A stretch of 64,000 bases of DNA from Stercorarius parasiticus (lineage: Eukaryota > Chordata > Aves > Charadriiformes > Stercorariidae): positions 62,001-126,000 of the forward strand of contig VWZL01002495.1 in NCBI GenBank assembly GCA_013396915.1, given 5' to 3'. Positions 50,901 to 58,488 of this stretch are shown here, piece after piece. How positions within the stretch are numbered: the first letter of the stretch is position 1; each line of letters begins with the position of its first letter. A program made the translations under genes and the position numbers. Below the pieces are notes generated by a model. That model was given only the letters and a program-made list of their open reading frames with translations. It ran no database searches and was not told the DNA's origin.

Positions 50901-53900
50901 TCAAAAAAAGTCAAAGGTTGTAGCAGTCTGAAGCATTGCACACAAACAAGAGACAGGATGGCAGCAGTCAAACTCACTCCTGATTCATCCCGTAACAGTT
51001 TTGTGCTAAAGCTGAACTAACAAGACAAGAGTTAGCCAATGCACACCCTAAAACAGAGCTGCAGAACTCCTATCCTGTTCCTGGATAATTTTAACAAGCA
51101 TTTTTCACGTATCAAACTGTAATTTCTGTTCTGGTTCAATGCAGAAAGAGAATTTATTCTTCTGGGTCAGTTTTAGAAAACACATAGATGAGACAGAGTA
51201 TCAGATATAGAACAACTCCACAAAAATATGTGCTAATTTAATGTTCCTAATTCAAATAATTTTTTTTCATATCCCTAAATCTTCATTTGTCAGTGACTAC
51301 ATTTGAGGAAAAGCTATACAGGTTTTCAAAAAATAAAGTCAAATTTTCCTTTATGTCATCACACTTTAATGTTTTTTTTTTTTCCTAAACACTTTTATCT
51401 TGTGCTTAATTTCACTAGCATATTACTGTGAAATGGCTGAGAACAATCTTACGGTTCCTTATAAATCAGGAAACGATTCTTCTAAATTTAGGAAGACATG
51501 AAGTCAGATTGACAAGGATTGGGGTGTATGAACACACAGATGCACTTGAGCTGTGTAAAGTAAATCAAGTAAATCAAATCAAGACGCTTGACTCACTAAT
51601 GTGCTTTGTATACATCTGCATGTTTCTTCAAATACTTGTATACCACCTCCTTATGAACCATGAACCTAATTTCCCCAGCTAGAAACATCTTTTGAGCTTG
51701 AAGTGAACTGTACTCTGAAAACACTCACCAAACACTCACGTCACCATTTTTTAAACCAAGCATTCAATGTTACTATAAGATTCCATCCTAGACTTTGAGA
51801 TTCCCCAAACCCAAGAAAATGGAGATACAGAGTTATTAAAATTGATGGATGACTTTTAAGTGGTTTTCTGGGCTTTCCATTTCAGTCAAATCACAACTAG
51901 TTCCTTCAGTTACTCTTCGGATTGAACTTCTGCTGTAGAAGTAAGAGAAATGGATATTACTGTTACCATTTAACTTTTGACATTTGGGGATTTCTGCACG
52001 TGGCTGGGGAAAAAACTTTATGCAAAACTTGTTTTTTTCATTAGCAATCTGCAATGCTGCAGATCAGGATTGACTGGAAAACTAACAAAAAACTGGAGGC
52101 CAGTGTCAATATTACAGTCACTCCAAAATCAGAGCATAAACTTCTAAACCAGAAATTTTCTCTGCTGGGGAGAAATTTTAATTCAGTCAAAATCAGGACA
52201 GCTAAGTTAATGTTCACAGAGATTATGTTCACAGTTATCTATCATAAACACAGTTCAACAGCCATTACAGCCAAGGGGAGTAAGACTTTTAACTAGTCAA
52301 GGGAAGAAGAGTTATTGGAGATTATAAACTGATCCTAGTGACAACAGACTATTAACAATCTGTAATATATTTAATTGTGCGCACACTGGAAAACAAAATG
52401 TTCCAAGCACACACAAAGGATTTTTTTTTCTGAAAGAACTCGTTAATGGTGAGTTTTTAACAGCAAAATCCAATGTGAAACTCACAAGGTACTAGAGAAA
52501 TAGCAGAGGTCATTCCATCTTTTTGGGTTTTGGGTTTTTCTTTTAATGAAAAGAGTGAGGCAGGTCTGTCTGCATCAGAAGGATGCTTTTCCAATCATAT
52601 ACGCATCTGGAAAGAAGGTCCAATTGAGAGGAAAGACCAGAGACAAAAGGAGCATTTCAGAACTGTATTTGTGTAAAGTCAAGATTGTTTAAAGTGTGGT
52701 GGTGGAGATGAGGACAGATATTCCACCAGGGCTATAATGTTTCCATGACTTACTTTCTTTTCATTGTGATCTGTCCCTGAAATGCCTTAAAAATCACCAT
52801 GAAATATAACCAGTCTCCTACTTCTTTGCAAAAATCACAGCTGTGTTATGACAAGAATTGTTTTAGTGGAACTGACTAGATAGCATTCACATCCTGGACT
52901 TTAATCTTAAAAGCCACCATTTAATAGTTCAACAATTATATTCAATTGTCGAGTTCTAAAATCACGTTTAATCATCAAGAACTACTTCTGGGCCATGATC
53001 TCACTATCTGTTACGTGAAACAACATTAGGGTCTAATTGATTCTTGTGTGATACATCATAGGTATAAAAGCAAACTTGGCTCCCTTACAAGATAAGCATG
53101 GCGACATGGTATAAATCTTGTACTCTGAGATCCACTCACACTTTTCTCAGGCTCTATAAATTTTGCTTAGGGTATGAGAAAAAAAGCCTTTTAAATAAAG
53201 ATTAAAAGGAAAAAAATGAAGTCTGGACACCATTCATGAAAGAGGAGTGGGAGGGGCTCACTCTGGAAAATACAGGAGTAGGCCCTCAATGGTCCTTCAG
53301 TCCTTTGCTTTAGCCATTAAATCATAAAGAGGAATTCCTGATAGCAAGGGAAAATCACTGGCATCTGCAGTGTTTTTCAGAGGCGGCCATGTAATATGAC
53401 TGCAAATTATGCCAAAGTGCTGCTCAGTAATAACCTTTGTAGAAAATTACATCTCAGCAGAAATGCATTTTTGATTGTACCGCTGATAGATTATTTTTAG
53501 ATCATTACGAAAATTATTTTCTGTCATTACTCAATTGTTTTCTTAGTCGAATAGCTGATATATTTGAAGCATACTTGCTTAATGTAAGAGACTGCATGGA
53601 AGTCTGGTCATCAAATTATCTTCCAGTCACAAAAAATGTAAGACTCTGACATAGTTCATAATTTATCTTTTACATAGTTACAGTTATGAACTGTTCAGCA
53701 AGTAGAATGTATCCAAGAAATCATGGGCTATAAATTGTTGGATTTACTGAAGTTTAAACGACCCTTCAAGGAGAATGTTTCTCTCTCATTTCCTGGCTTG
53801 TGGACAACAACTGTAACCACAGTAAACTGCCAGTTATTGGCAGAGTAGAAGAGAGTATACAGAGATAAAAGAAAGTAGTTTGGATTTCATGGAAAATTCA

Positions 53901-56900
53901 GTGGTTGCCAATGTATAATAAAATAATTATTTTAATAAATTAATACTAATGAAATACTGTATTGAATTTAGAAAATTATTCTAAATGCTGACTTCTCTAA
54001 TGGCAGCCACAATAATACGCACAATCAACTCAGGGAACTTTGAATCACCTTCATAATATGTAAAATGCAATTATTTTGTAGGTTAAATTCACCTTACTTG
54101 CTATTTCCATGTAACACCTTTGTATTTCAGAGGGAGATGATAACATTAGCTACTGACTAACAGCACTTTGCAGTTAGACAATATTGTTGCACGGTCCATG
54201 TACAAGAACACATGAAAAATCTCTGCAAAGTTTATATAGCTTGGTTCCAGCCCAATTTAAACTGCAACATCTTTTTTTTTTCTTTCTCTTCATACATAGG
54301 AGAAACATATGTAGGAGCAGGACAGCTTTCTTATCCTTTGGGCTGTGCTCTATCCATTGCTGCGAGTTTCCTCTTTACTGTAGGAATCTTATTTAATTGG
54401 ACTAGGACACTGTAAACTTCCTTAACAGAAGAGCTAAATTTAAGACAAACAGCAGGGAACAAAAGAAGGAGATCTGAATATAGTGCCTAAGCTTGCTGTA
54501 ACTAGTTCTTCAGGTCCACAGACCGAGGATCAGATTTCTTGGATTTTTCTGTTGCGGGGAAGGTGGGAGTGTAAATTTTGCTTCCAGACAGAAGAAGACA
54601 GAGGAGAATCAACAAAGTGCTTTATGGAGGCTGGCAGTGGAGCTTCTGCCTCAGTGCCCTCAGCAGACTTTCTCAATTCTGTCCTTAGTGTCTTTTATTA
54701 ATTTTTATGTAATTTCTAGTAGGTCCAAAGCTCTTAAAGATGCATTACAAAAATGTTGTGGTTCAGTATTTGCTTATATGATTTCTGATTCAGAGGACTT
54801 TGGTGCAACCACAGAAGGTTCTTCCCCTTGCTGTCTTCTCAGAAACTGTTACCACGTTCTCTTTTTCTTACTGTTAAAACCACAATGTTATCAAGGAACA
54901 GACTTTGTTTATAAAGAAAACTGAAAATAAAATTGCAGCTTGTCAGAAAAAAGAATAGTTGAAAAGACAACTCGCCTTTCGTATTGTCTTGCATCACTAC
55001 TAGGTTCTTTCTTCAAAGCAAGCCCACATTTAAGCTGACAGTATCTTAATACTAATGTTTAAGAGGGATTTTCCTAAACTAACATTTTAATAAAAAGTAA
55101 TGATCCAGTAAGTGGGAAAAAAAGGATGATACGTGATATAGCTGAAATGTGTCCTCTTACATACAAAATGTGAGACATGGAGAAAATGACTGAAGATGAT
55201 TAGAAACTAGGTACCAGCAGCCAGAGCCTAAGTATTCTCTGTGCAAACAGCTGAACACTACCAGGGTAGCGTTAACTTAATTTAACTTCCTAAAATTTCT
55301 AAAATAATAATGAAAGCCACAGAAACCTTGGAGTCAGGACCCCAAGAGAAGAATATTCACTGCATCTGTGAATGAAACACAACAGGACCACTTGGCTACT
55401 AGAATTTAAATGGCTGAATTAGAACTAAACACAAGGGTATTAAAGGACGGGAAGTACCCAGAGAAATGAAAATCATATAAAGCAGCAAGTTACCAGGTTT
55501 CACTATCACTTCAACTACTTTTGAAATTCTTTTACCTGGTAAAGGACACCTAGAAGAAATAATGGGCTAACGATGCAACATTTTCTTGTTCAGAATAGGT
55601 TTCTAGAGCATGAGAAACCAAAATCACATCTTTTAATTGAAAACAAAGTACTAAAAAACAAGAAACAGATTGCAATTCATGAAAAAAGCACTTGGAAGTA
55701 ATTGAGAACATTTGCAGAATAGCTATACTGAGTTCTACTGATATCTCTCATAGTGAAAATGTTTTCAATAAGACAGTTAAAATGACAACCAGCAATCTAC
55801 AGCTCCTTTTATTTCAGCTGTGCAACTCTCAGCATGCGGTAGTCATACATGTATTGCAATGTTTCCTTTGAGAATCTTCAGGATAAAGATTACTCTCACT
55901 GGAACTCACTAAAGAAAGAGTACTGTGTCCAAGCTGGAAAGATGAAGAGAGCTGAAGAACTAAAGGAGTAAGGAATTATGCCTTCATATTAAATACTCCT
56001 CTTAAATACTTTCCAGGCTACCCGTCCACTTTGACTCTGATGAAATTTTATTTCACAGTTCCTCTTAGTCCCTGTTCTATCAACCCATGCTCCATGCTCT
56101 TTACACATTTTTAATATCATCTACCCTTCTTGTCTTGGTTACCTTCTGAAGGGCATCTAACACGATTAGTACCTGCCCTGCTGACATCAAAGAATAATGA
56201 TCTTTCTCTGTTAAAACCATTCTTAAAGTGCTTCTTCAATCACATACCTACTAGTATTAGGCCATAAAATTATGAAGAGCTCTTCAATTTTGTTAATGTG
56301 TCTTTTCAAGGTTAATATATAGTGACACTGTTTCGTGCAACGGCACGAAGCATTGTCAGCAAACTCACTGAAGTACTGGAACTCCCATTGCCATGGCACT
56401 GCACAGGTCTGCCAGGGCTCACAGGGGACCTGCTGGGACACAGGACATATTCAGCAGTAGAGAGAGCCCAGCTAACACCGCTATTGTCCCTCAGAGCTTG
56501 CACAGGCACAGCATTCTTTACTGAAGGTCAGATACGGAGGTTCAATACCAAAACCATAATGAAATGAAACCTACGTGCAAAATCTGATCATCCCAGCAGA
56601 ATAAACTGCAAATATTCCATTCGCTGCAACAAGATGACTTCACACTATGACATTTTCTATTTCTAAAGTATAAAGAACGTATCAGTGCTATGCTATGATA
56701 GAACATGATTCAGGATATTTGAAGATCCAAAGCAAGTCTTACAAGATAAACAAATTAAAATGTTCATATTAACTTTGGAAAGCGAAGTGCAAACTTCTCG
56801 TTTCAAAGGTGAATGTTCTCTTTCTCTCAAACACATGCACAAAAATATCTCTCACAGAAAAATGAGTCGGTAGGTGTATTTTCTGAAATATACACACATC

Positions 56901-58488
56901 ATTACCTGCATTTCTTGGCAAAAGGAAGCAGTTGGTCCAAAAAGAATTTGACACTGTTCATCGGCAGTGTACGTCATTCCTGGGAGCTTGGAGGGAATAA
57001 TCACAGAATTGAGGCTCTGAGGATTCGTCTGTAGCAGACAGTTACTGGCCTTTGACCTGGCAATATGCAGAGATTCATATGCTGAGCAATTCTGAAGAGT
57101 CTGATTGTCATGCCAACTTAAACACACATTTGAGATTAGAAAAATGTGGACTCTTCAGATTCTTTTAGCTGTCAGACATCTGTCATTCAGAGAAACGACT
57201 CCGTTTAAATTAATATGGCTTACTTGGTATTAGCTAATGGTGTGTTCTGATGTTGCACATTTGCAGAAAGAGAATATAATTTATCAGCTATAATAGGAAT
57301 TTCAAAAAACCACTGGACATTTTAGTGTAAAATTTACTTAACTGATTAAGGTTTGGATAGAGATGTGAACAATTATAAAAATGTAGACAATTTATAATGC
57401 ACACACAGTTGTGTAGCTTCATTTTCACTCCTAGCAGGACCTCAAGTTAGTGACTTCAGATTATATATATATATACACACACACGTATATATATATACAC
57501 ACATGTGTGTGTCTATGTGTGTGTATATATATCTATATATATCTCTACACATACATTTAAAAATGCATACAGATCTGAGCTGGTAGCCAGAAATTTAACT
57601 GTTCTCAAAAACCGAAGGAAAAATATTTGAAAATACTTAAACCTGTTAAAGAACCAAGTCATCGTTTTGATTTCTGCCTAGATTTAGTACAAATGTGTTA
57701 CTGTTTGTACTAGTTACAAACACGTCTAACTTATAATAATTATTCCAGTGTCATAAAGCAAAACTTTTGAGGACTGTTTAACTGTTGCAAGTAAATCTTC
57801 AACAGATATAAACTTAATAAAGGAACAGAGCTCTAAGGAACAGATCCTATTTAAGAGATACAGAGTTAAACTAAATGTTTTAATTTGGTTCCTAAGTATA
57901 CTCTTCTCTATTAAATATCTCATAGTAAATTTCTATTTCAAAAGTTAATGTAATTATACTGCATGGTTTAATATTGAATGGCACAACATAAATCAGAGAA
58001 TCTACATGATGTTCATAGGTCATTCACTGCCCAACATCTTCAAAACATAGCATATTAATATATTTTAAACAGGTTTACATATATAAAAAAAGGTATATTT
58101 AAATATATATAATAGTATAAATTACCACATGAAAATATAACAATACAAATAATTGCTGAAAACAGATTTTAATCTATCTGTCAAGTATTACACAGTTCAT
58201 GATAATTCAAATTATTTTGATGCGCTATACAAACACAAGTCTCCCACAGAAGTGGTAAAAATTATTGAAAAATTGTTATTTCAAGATATTTATTGCAACT
58301 ATTTGTAAATGACATACAGTAAGAGTTCTTTTTCTTGAATGACATACCTGAGAAATCTTTCCAGATCTTCCCTGCTGCACCGAGACCATGAAACATCCCC
58401 AAGATTCTGTCCTTTAATCCACTCCCCAGACATGATATGGAGACCATCTGCACAGGATGGGTGGTCATTGTCGTGGTTTATCCCCATG
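2757..58488 (-). CDS. ADAMTS19: ADAMTS19, partial gene: 14 internal exons (metalloprotease end to start of PLAC)
   Basis: Secreted zinc metalloprotease of the ADAMTS family, closest paralogue ADAMTS17, acting in the extracellular matrix. Fourteen exons on the minus strand (each listed separately) splice with GT-AG borders and matching phases into 669 complete codons. Domain order is the C-terminal part of the catalytic domain, disintegrin-like, TSR1, Cys-rich, spacer, TSR2, TSR3, TSR4, TSR5 and the start of PLAC. The assignment to ADAMTS19 rather than ADAMTS17 rests on near-identity to remembered ADAMTS19 in blocks such as [33 protein letters not shown] and [10 protein letters not shown]. Five N-glycosylation sequons are visible (NRT, NHT, NQS, NIS, NGT). 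No frameshift or stop occurs in any exon, so the gene looks intact. The first exons and the last exon lie outside. If the 23-exon human structure holds, these are exons 9-22 (inference). Confidence 0.95.
7041..7092. repeat. TA-rich low-complexity stretch
   Basis: Runs of tatatataaatatatataataatata and ttatttatataaaa. Low-complexity intronic DNA. Confidence 0.7.
8661..8700. repeat. 20-bp pyrimidine tandem repeat beside an assembly gap
   Basis: Two exact copies of cttttctcctttttattttt, followed by cttcttcccccc and then undetermined bases. The number of copies in the real genome is unknown. Confidence 0.9.
8713..8739. other. assembly gap (27 N)
   Basis: Undetermined bases in the input, adjoining a pyrimidine-rich tandem repeat. 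True length unknown. Confidence 0.99.
12040..12075. repeat. perfect inverted repeat, 17-bp arms, 2-base spacer
   Basis: The left arm aactggtaaatgaataa (12040-12056) is followed by tg and the exact reverse complement ttattcatttaccagtt (12059-12075). Pairing stops at the next base outward. In RNA or single-stranded DNA it would form a tight hairpin. No transposase or element boundary is visible around it. Confidence 0.93.
14194..14226. repeat. TATG/TA microsatellite
   Basis: Short alternating tract of tgtatgta, catatatg and tatgtatgtatata units. Confidence 0.8.
19124..19804 (-). mobile_element. CR1 retrotransposon, 5'-truncated, next to exon m
   Basis: A 680-base CR1 in the minus orientation (sense to the gene). 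The left end has the 3' tail (aatcacagaatcatag) and gttcgggttggaagggacct. Minus-strand frames read [18 protein letters not shown] (19704 leftward), [20 protein letters not shown] and, after a frame change, [20 protein letters not shown]. The right end breaks off in the CR1 segment meaning LxVLVDEKL, near 19804. Several stops and shifts make it a dead copy. Confidence 0.93.
19851..20003 (-). CDS. ADAMTS19: ADAMTS19 exon m: TSR4 body and start of TSR5
   Basis: 153 nt, exactly 51 codons in phase 0-0; acceptor ttccaacag, donor [22 protein letters not shown] is the body of TSR4, with Lys in place of the O-fucose acceptor. CEDYSKC ends it, and [10 protein letters not shown] begins TSR5, stopping just before the first Cys. 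The exon starts and ends at the same point of the TSR fold, so it is a self-contained repeat cassette. A CR1 fragment begins about 45 bases beyond its donor. Read-through frames past the donor are intronic. Confidence 0.96.
20004..21895 (-). other. ADAMTS19: intron between exons l and m
   Basis: 1,892 nt, donor GTGCTG, acceptor ttttccaacag. No transposon, RNA gene or further exon recognised. Confidence 0.8.
21896..22100 (-). CDS. ADAMTS19: ADAMTS19 exon l: TSR3 and start of TSR4
   Basis: 205 nt: one base completing Arg plus 68 codons, the longest exon here; acceptor tctttgtag, donor [26 protein letters not shown] opens TSR3 with an ideal O-fucosylation site (CSRTCGKG). An NGT sequon follows in [16 protein letters not shown], and [10 protein letters not shown] closes the repeat. 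[11 protein letters not shown] then starts TSR4 and stops just before its first Cys. The donor GTGCTG fits the consensus poorly compared with every other donor in this gene segment. Confidence 0.96.
23530..23870. other. unidentified GC-rich block beside a CR1
   Basis: About 340 bases, visibly richer in G, C and CpG than the surrounding intron, ending where the plus-strand CR1 begins. Both strands have long open frames (130 codons on the minus strand at 23846-23454, 105 on the plus strand at 23586-23903), which is expected when AT-rich stop codons are rare. I recognise no protein domain. It could be part of a compound mobile element, a captured GC-rich fragment or a regulatory segment. Confidence 0.4.
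23871..24353 (+). mobile_element. CR1 retrotransposon fragment, plus strand
   Basis: A 483-base 5'-truncated CR1, the only one antisense to ADAMTS19. The plus-strand frame from 23866 reads [20 protein letters not shown] and [20 protein letters not shown], the CR1 ORF2 C-terminus, then loses frame. The 3' end has ggttggactagatgatct and tcccttccaacc, with a tail of two attctatg-type units. Divergence is moderate: the reading frame is broken after about 113 codons. Confidence 0.92.
24436..24460. repeat. ATTT tetranucleotide run
   Basis: About five units of tttatttatttattta in the intron just beyond the CR1 3' end. Confidence 0.8.
24854..24989 (-). CDS. ADAMTS19: ADAMTS19 exon k: TSR2, second half
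   Basis: 136 nt: two bases completing Gly, 44 codons, two bases of Arg; acceptor cactag, donor [26 protein letters not shown] contains an NIS glycosylation sequon, and [15 protein letters not shown] closes the repeat. The Cys spacing (C...C...C-N-E-x-P-C) is the standard TSR end. Joined to exon j it gives [16 protein letters not shown], the usual TSR continuation. The intact frame runs on into intron at the acceptor side, but the phase match sets the edge at 24989. Confidence 0.96.
24990..27867 (-). other. ADAMTS19: intron between exons j and k
   Basis: 2,878 nt, donor GTAAAA, acceptor tttcactag. Contains the dinucleotide tract at its 5' end (27720-27848). No CR1 or other recognised element in 24990-27719. 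Confidence 0.8.
27720..27848. repeat. complex (TA)n/(CA)n/(TG)n dinucleotide tract
   Basis: About 130 bases of almost continuous alternating pyrimidine-purine sequence: tatatata, acacacac, gtatatacata, cacatatatata, tgtacatgtacgtacacg and tgtgtgtgtg. It ends 19 bases before the left edge of exon j, inside the intron just after that exon's donor. Confidence 0.92.
27868..28021 (-). CDS. ADAMTS19: ADAMTS19 exon j: end of spacer and start of TSR2
   Basis: 154 nt: 51 codons plus one base, acceptor tgtcttgcag, donor [26 protein letters not shown] ends the spacer; DPLPENQSS carries an NQS glycosylation sequon in a short linker; [17 protein letters not shown] opens TSR2. The first Cys group is CDAVC, with Val where an O-fucose acceptor Ser/Thr would stand, so TSR2 lacks the O-fucosylation site. 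The donor is followed 20 bases later by a long alternating TA/CA tract (27720-27848), unusually close for such a repeat. Confidence 0.96.
28022..28891 (-). other. ADAMTS19: intron between exons i and j
   Basis: 870 nt, the shortest intron in the window; donor GTATGA, acceptor gtcttgcag. It contains the TA/TG-rich 40-bp tandem duplication at 28692-28776; otherwise nothing recognised. Confidence 0.85.
28692..28776. repeat. tandem duplication of a 40-bp TA/TG unit
   Basis: The unit starting tctatatatataatcaggtg at 28695 is repeated from 28735 with a few changes at its 3' side. Both copies consist of TA runs, aatcagg and a GT/TA run. The tract ends about 115 bases from the donor of exon i. Confidence 0.9.
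28892..29049 (-). CDS. ADAMTS19: ADAMTS19 exon i: spacer domain
   Basis: 158 nt: two bases completing Ala plus 52 codons; acceptor attttacag, donor GTATGA. The peptide [19 protein letters not shown] is followed by [20 protein letters not shown] and PTTSPLHLL. This is the spacer core shared with ADAMTS17 (SINSDWKIE...[22 protein letters not shown]). The spacer is a Cys-free beta-sandwich used as a substrate exosite in the family; no Cys occurs here. A frame reading MLENSQSIV over the same bases is a shadow. Confidence 0.96.
29771..29808. repeat. ATTTT pentanucleotide repeat
   Basis: About seven units of attttatttt type with one actt interruption. An intronic microsatellite. Confidence 0.85.
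30488..32170 (-). mobile_element. CR1 retrotransposon, ORF2 reverse-transcriptase half and 3' end
   Basis: The youngest-looking CR1 here, minus orientation, 5' truncated (right end approximate). The left end has the 3' tail repeats (aatcacag, aatcaccg) and the ggttcgggttggaagggacct signature. One long minus-strand frame (31716-30586, 376 codons) encodes the RT core with the FADD active-site variant in KFADDTKL, then the thumb and C-terminal region ending [11 protein letters not shown] second frame-compatible stretch (32046-31729) encodes the RT N-terminus with [12 protein letters not shown]. The two are separated by a single in-frame TAG at 31729-31731. The normally conserved GVPQG motif reads GVPRG, another sign of decay. 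It lies sense to the host gene within an intron. Confidence 0.93.
33204..34560 (-). mobile_element. old CR1 fragment: endonuclease to start of reverse transcriptase
   Basis: Decayed CR1 ORF2 on the minus strand, ends approximate. From right to left it carries an endonuclease-type stretch ([19 protein letters not shown] near 34440-34360, then GDVNN where working copies have a GDFN motif), a linker ([20 protein letters not shown] near 33890-33830) and the beginning of the RT ([12 protein letters not shown] near 33240-33204). Reading frames are broken by shifts and stops, and a GT-rich microsatellite sits inside at 33599-33625. The divergence is clearly greater than for the neighbouring copy. 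It is not a continuation of that copy, because both contain the same RT start motif. Confidence 0.85.
37981..38061 (-). CDS. ADAMTS19: ADAMTS19 exon h: spacer domain
   Basis: 81 nt: two bases completing Gly, 26 codons, one base of the next Ala; acceptor gtctag, donor GTAAAT. The peptide [20 protein letters not shown] is the conserved first beta-strands of the ADAMTS spacer (VxxIPAGAxxIxxxE), and PAHSYL leads to the Ala-Leu-Arg start of exon i. It is the shortest exon found, with no stop-free extension beyond it, so it is easy to miss. Identification is by family motif and by perfect phase fit with both neighbours. Confidence 0.95.
38062..40101 (-). other. ADAMTS19: intron between exons g and h
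   Basis: 2,040 nt, donor GTAAGT, acceptor catgtctag. It contains the small direct duplication at 39866-39899; no transposon or extra exon recognised. Confidence 0.8.
39866..39899. repeat. 17-bp exact direct duplication
   Basis: Two adjacent identical copies of ttttataattgaaacaa. A minor slippage-type duplication within the intron, about 200 bases from exon g. Confidence 0.85.
40102..40222 (-). CDS. ADAMTS19: ADAMTS19 exon g: end of Cys-rich domain and start of spacer
   Basis: 121 nt: 40 codons plus one base, acceptor tcccacag, donor GTAAGT (the best consensus donor in the window). The peptide [20 protein letters not shown] is the hallmark GCDxxLGSxxxxDxCGVC segment that ends the Cys-rich domain in all ADAMTS proteins. 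[14 protein letters not shown] follows as the start of the Cys-poor spacer, then an NHT glycosylation sequon. A longer open reading frame on the minus strand covers this exon in a different frame and is only a shadow. Confidence 0.96.
40223..41877 (-). other. ADAMTS19: intron between exons f and g
   Basis: 1,655 nt, donor GTATGA, acceptor ctcccacag. Nothing recognised besides unique AT-rich sequence. Confidence 0.8.
41878..42005 (-). CDS. ADAMTS19: ADAMTS19 exon f: Cys-rich domain
   Basis: 128 nt: two bases completing Glu plus 42 codons; donor GTATGA. The peptide [18 protein letters not shown] followed by EKVMDGTSC and [12 protein letters not shown] is the core of the ADAMTS Cys-rich domain: CxLxC block, V-x-DGTxC, then the DxCxxGxC motif just before the spacer. 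This region usually helps bind substrate and matrix. Six Cys are conserved. In the minus-strand frame, hydrophobic sequence lies upstream of the acceptor, but that is intron read-through and not a membrane segment of the protein. Confidence 0.95.
42006..44229 (-). other. ADAMTS19: intron between exons e and f
   Basis: 2,224 nt, donor GTAAGC, acceptor ctactacag. No repeat family, RNA gene or second exon was recognised; AT-rich unique sequence. Confidence 0.8.
44230..44399 (-). CDS. ADAMTS19: ADAMTS19 exon e: second half of TSR1 and start of Cys-rich domain
   Basis: 170 nt: one base completing Gly, 56 codons, one leftover base; acceptor tttctag, donor GTAAGC. The first residues [17 protein letters not shown] close TSR1, and CENPSCP is its C-terminal Cys pair. 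[12 protein letters not shown] is the entry to the ADAMTS Cys-rich domain (family motif F-R-x-x-Q-C), and the exon ends HQWQAIIDD. The stretch between the split Gly and the next Cys is the least conserved part of the protein in this window and appears one residue shorter than I recall for human ADAMTS19. Phase and Cys spacing fix both ends. Confidence 0.93.
44400..45894 (-). other. ADAMTS19: intron between exons d and e
   Basis: 1,495 nt, donor GTAAAT, acceptor cctttctag. It includes the degenerate pentanucleotide repeat at 45119-45206; otherwise no recognised element. Confidence 0.8.
45119..45206. repeat. degenerate pentanucleotide repeat (CTACT/CTGCC/CTAGC family)
   Basis: About 88 bases of near-continuous 5-base units: ctact, ctacc, ctgcc, then ctagt and ctagc variants. 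The unit composition changes along the tract, which suggests expansion with later point changes. It is intronic, about 690 bases from exon d and 720 from exon e. Confidence 0.85.
45895..46025 (-). CDS. ADAMTS19: ADAMTS19 exon d: end of disintegrin-like domain and first half of TSR1
   Basis: 131 nt: 43 codons plus two bases, acceptor cacctag, donor GTAAAT. The peptide opens [12 protein letters not shown], the last Cys pair of the disintegrin-like module with an NRT glycosylation sequon. It then enters the central thrombospondin type-1 repeat, [21 protein letters not shown] is a C-mannosylation motif (WxxW), and CSRTCNTG fits the protein O-fucosylation consensus CxxS/TCxxG; these modifications help ADAMTS secretion (family knowledge). 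It ends RQRKCP, with the following Gly codon split to exon e. Confidence 0.95.
46026..49348 (-). other. ADAMTS19: intron between exons c and d
   Basis: 3,323 nt, donor GTATGT and acceptor tcacctag. It contains one CR1 fragment (46921-47320). Nothing else was recognised in 47340-49348 or 46026-46920. Confidence 0.8.
46921..47320 (-). mobile_element. CR1 non-LTR retrotransposon, 5'-truncated 3' end
   Basis: A 400-base copy in the minus orientation, the same sense as ADAMTS19. At its left end are repeats of the agaatcac type followed by the CR1 signature ggttggaagggacct, the 3' end of the element. The translation of the minus strand from 47305 reads [20 protein letters not shown] and later [19 protein letters not shown], the C-terminus of CR1 ORF2, ending at 47006. 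It is one of the shorter-tailed CR1 subfamilies, and truncation is in the usual place for CR1 insertions. It is not expected to be mobile. Confidence 0.92.
49349..49450 (-). CDS. ADAMTS19: ADAMTS19 exon c: disintegrin-like domain
   Basis: 102 nt, exactly 34 codons in phase 0-0, between acceptor ggttttcag and donor GTATGT. The peptide [18 protein letters not shown] carries the family LWC motif and the [13 protein letters not shown] block, where PPMDGTxC is the most conserved part of the ADAMTS disintegrin-like domain. Four Cys are present. As a symmetric exon it could be skipped in frame, but skipping would break the disulphide set of the domain. It joins directly to the WCKAGEC start of exon d, the normal ADAMTS G-K-W-C junction. 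Confidence 0.95.
49451..56905 (-). other. ADAMTS19: intron between exons b and c
   Basis: 7,455 nt, donor GTAATG and acceptor ggttttcag. I see no exon, no CR1 copy and no RNA gene. It is unique-looking AT-rich sequence with short T and A runs (for example a T run near 51371-51382). Short open frames on both strands are not supported by similarity or splice sites. Confidence 0.8.
56906..57056 (-). CDS. ADAMTS19: ADAMTS19 exon b: end of protease domain into disintegrin-like domain
   Basis: 151 nt (1 base completing Arg plus 50 codons). The acceptor is gccag, the donor GTAATG. The peptide runs [14 protein letters not shown], then [20 protein letters not shown], then ASFCQEMQ. The LPGxxYxADEQCxxxFG block is the usual entrance to the disintegrin-like domain of ADAMTS proteins. 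That domain has the Cys pattern of snake-venom disintegrins but does not normally work as an RGD integrin ligand; no RGD is seen here. Three Cys residues are kept. The open frame runs on upstream of the acceptor, but that stretch has no family similarity and the phase of exon a fixes the start at 57056. Confidence 0.95.
57057..58347 (-). other. ADAMTS19: intron between exons a and b
   Basis: 1,291 nt, GTATGT at the 5' end and ...gccag at the 3' end. It holds the TA/CA/TG dinucleotide tract at 57462-57553; no other repeat or gene was recognised. Confidence 0.85.
57462..57553. repeat. (TA)n/(CA)n/(TG)n dinucleotide tract
   Basis: About 90 bases of alternating tatata, cacacaca, gtgtgtgt and tatctatatat units in the intron between exons a and b, about 400 bases from exon b. 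Confidence 0.9.
58348..58488 (-). CDS. ADAMTS19: ADAMTS19 exon a: end of metalloprotease domain (third zinc His, Met-turn)
   Basis: 141 nt. It starts by completing a split Asn codon after an acceptor ending ttcag and ends with two bases of an Arg codon before donor GTATGT. The peptide begins [12 protein letters not shown], which supplies the last His of the HExxHxxGxxH zinc site; the HExxH half must be on the preceding exon, outside the window. HIMSG about 18 residues later is the Met-turn of metzincin proteases. The exon continues through [17 protein letters not shown] to a Leu-rich end (REDLERFL). Zinc-site and Met-turn residues present here are intact, consistent with an active protease. 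Family and frame are clear; only the missing upstream exons limit the call. Confidence 0.95.
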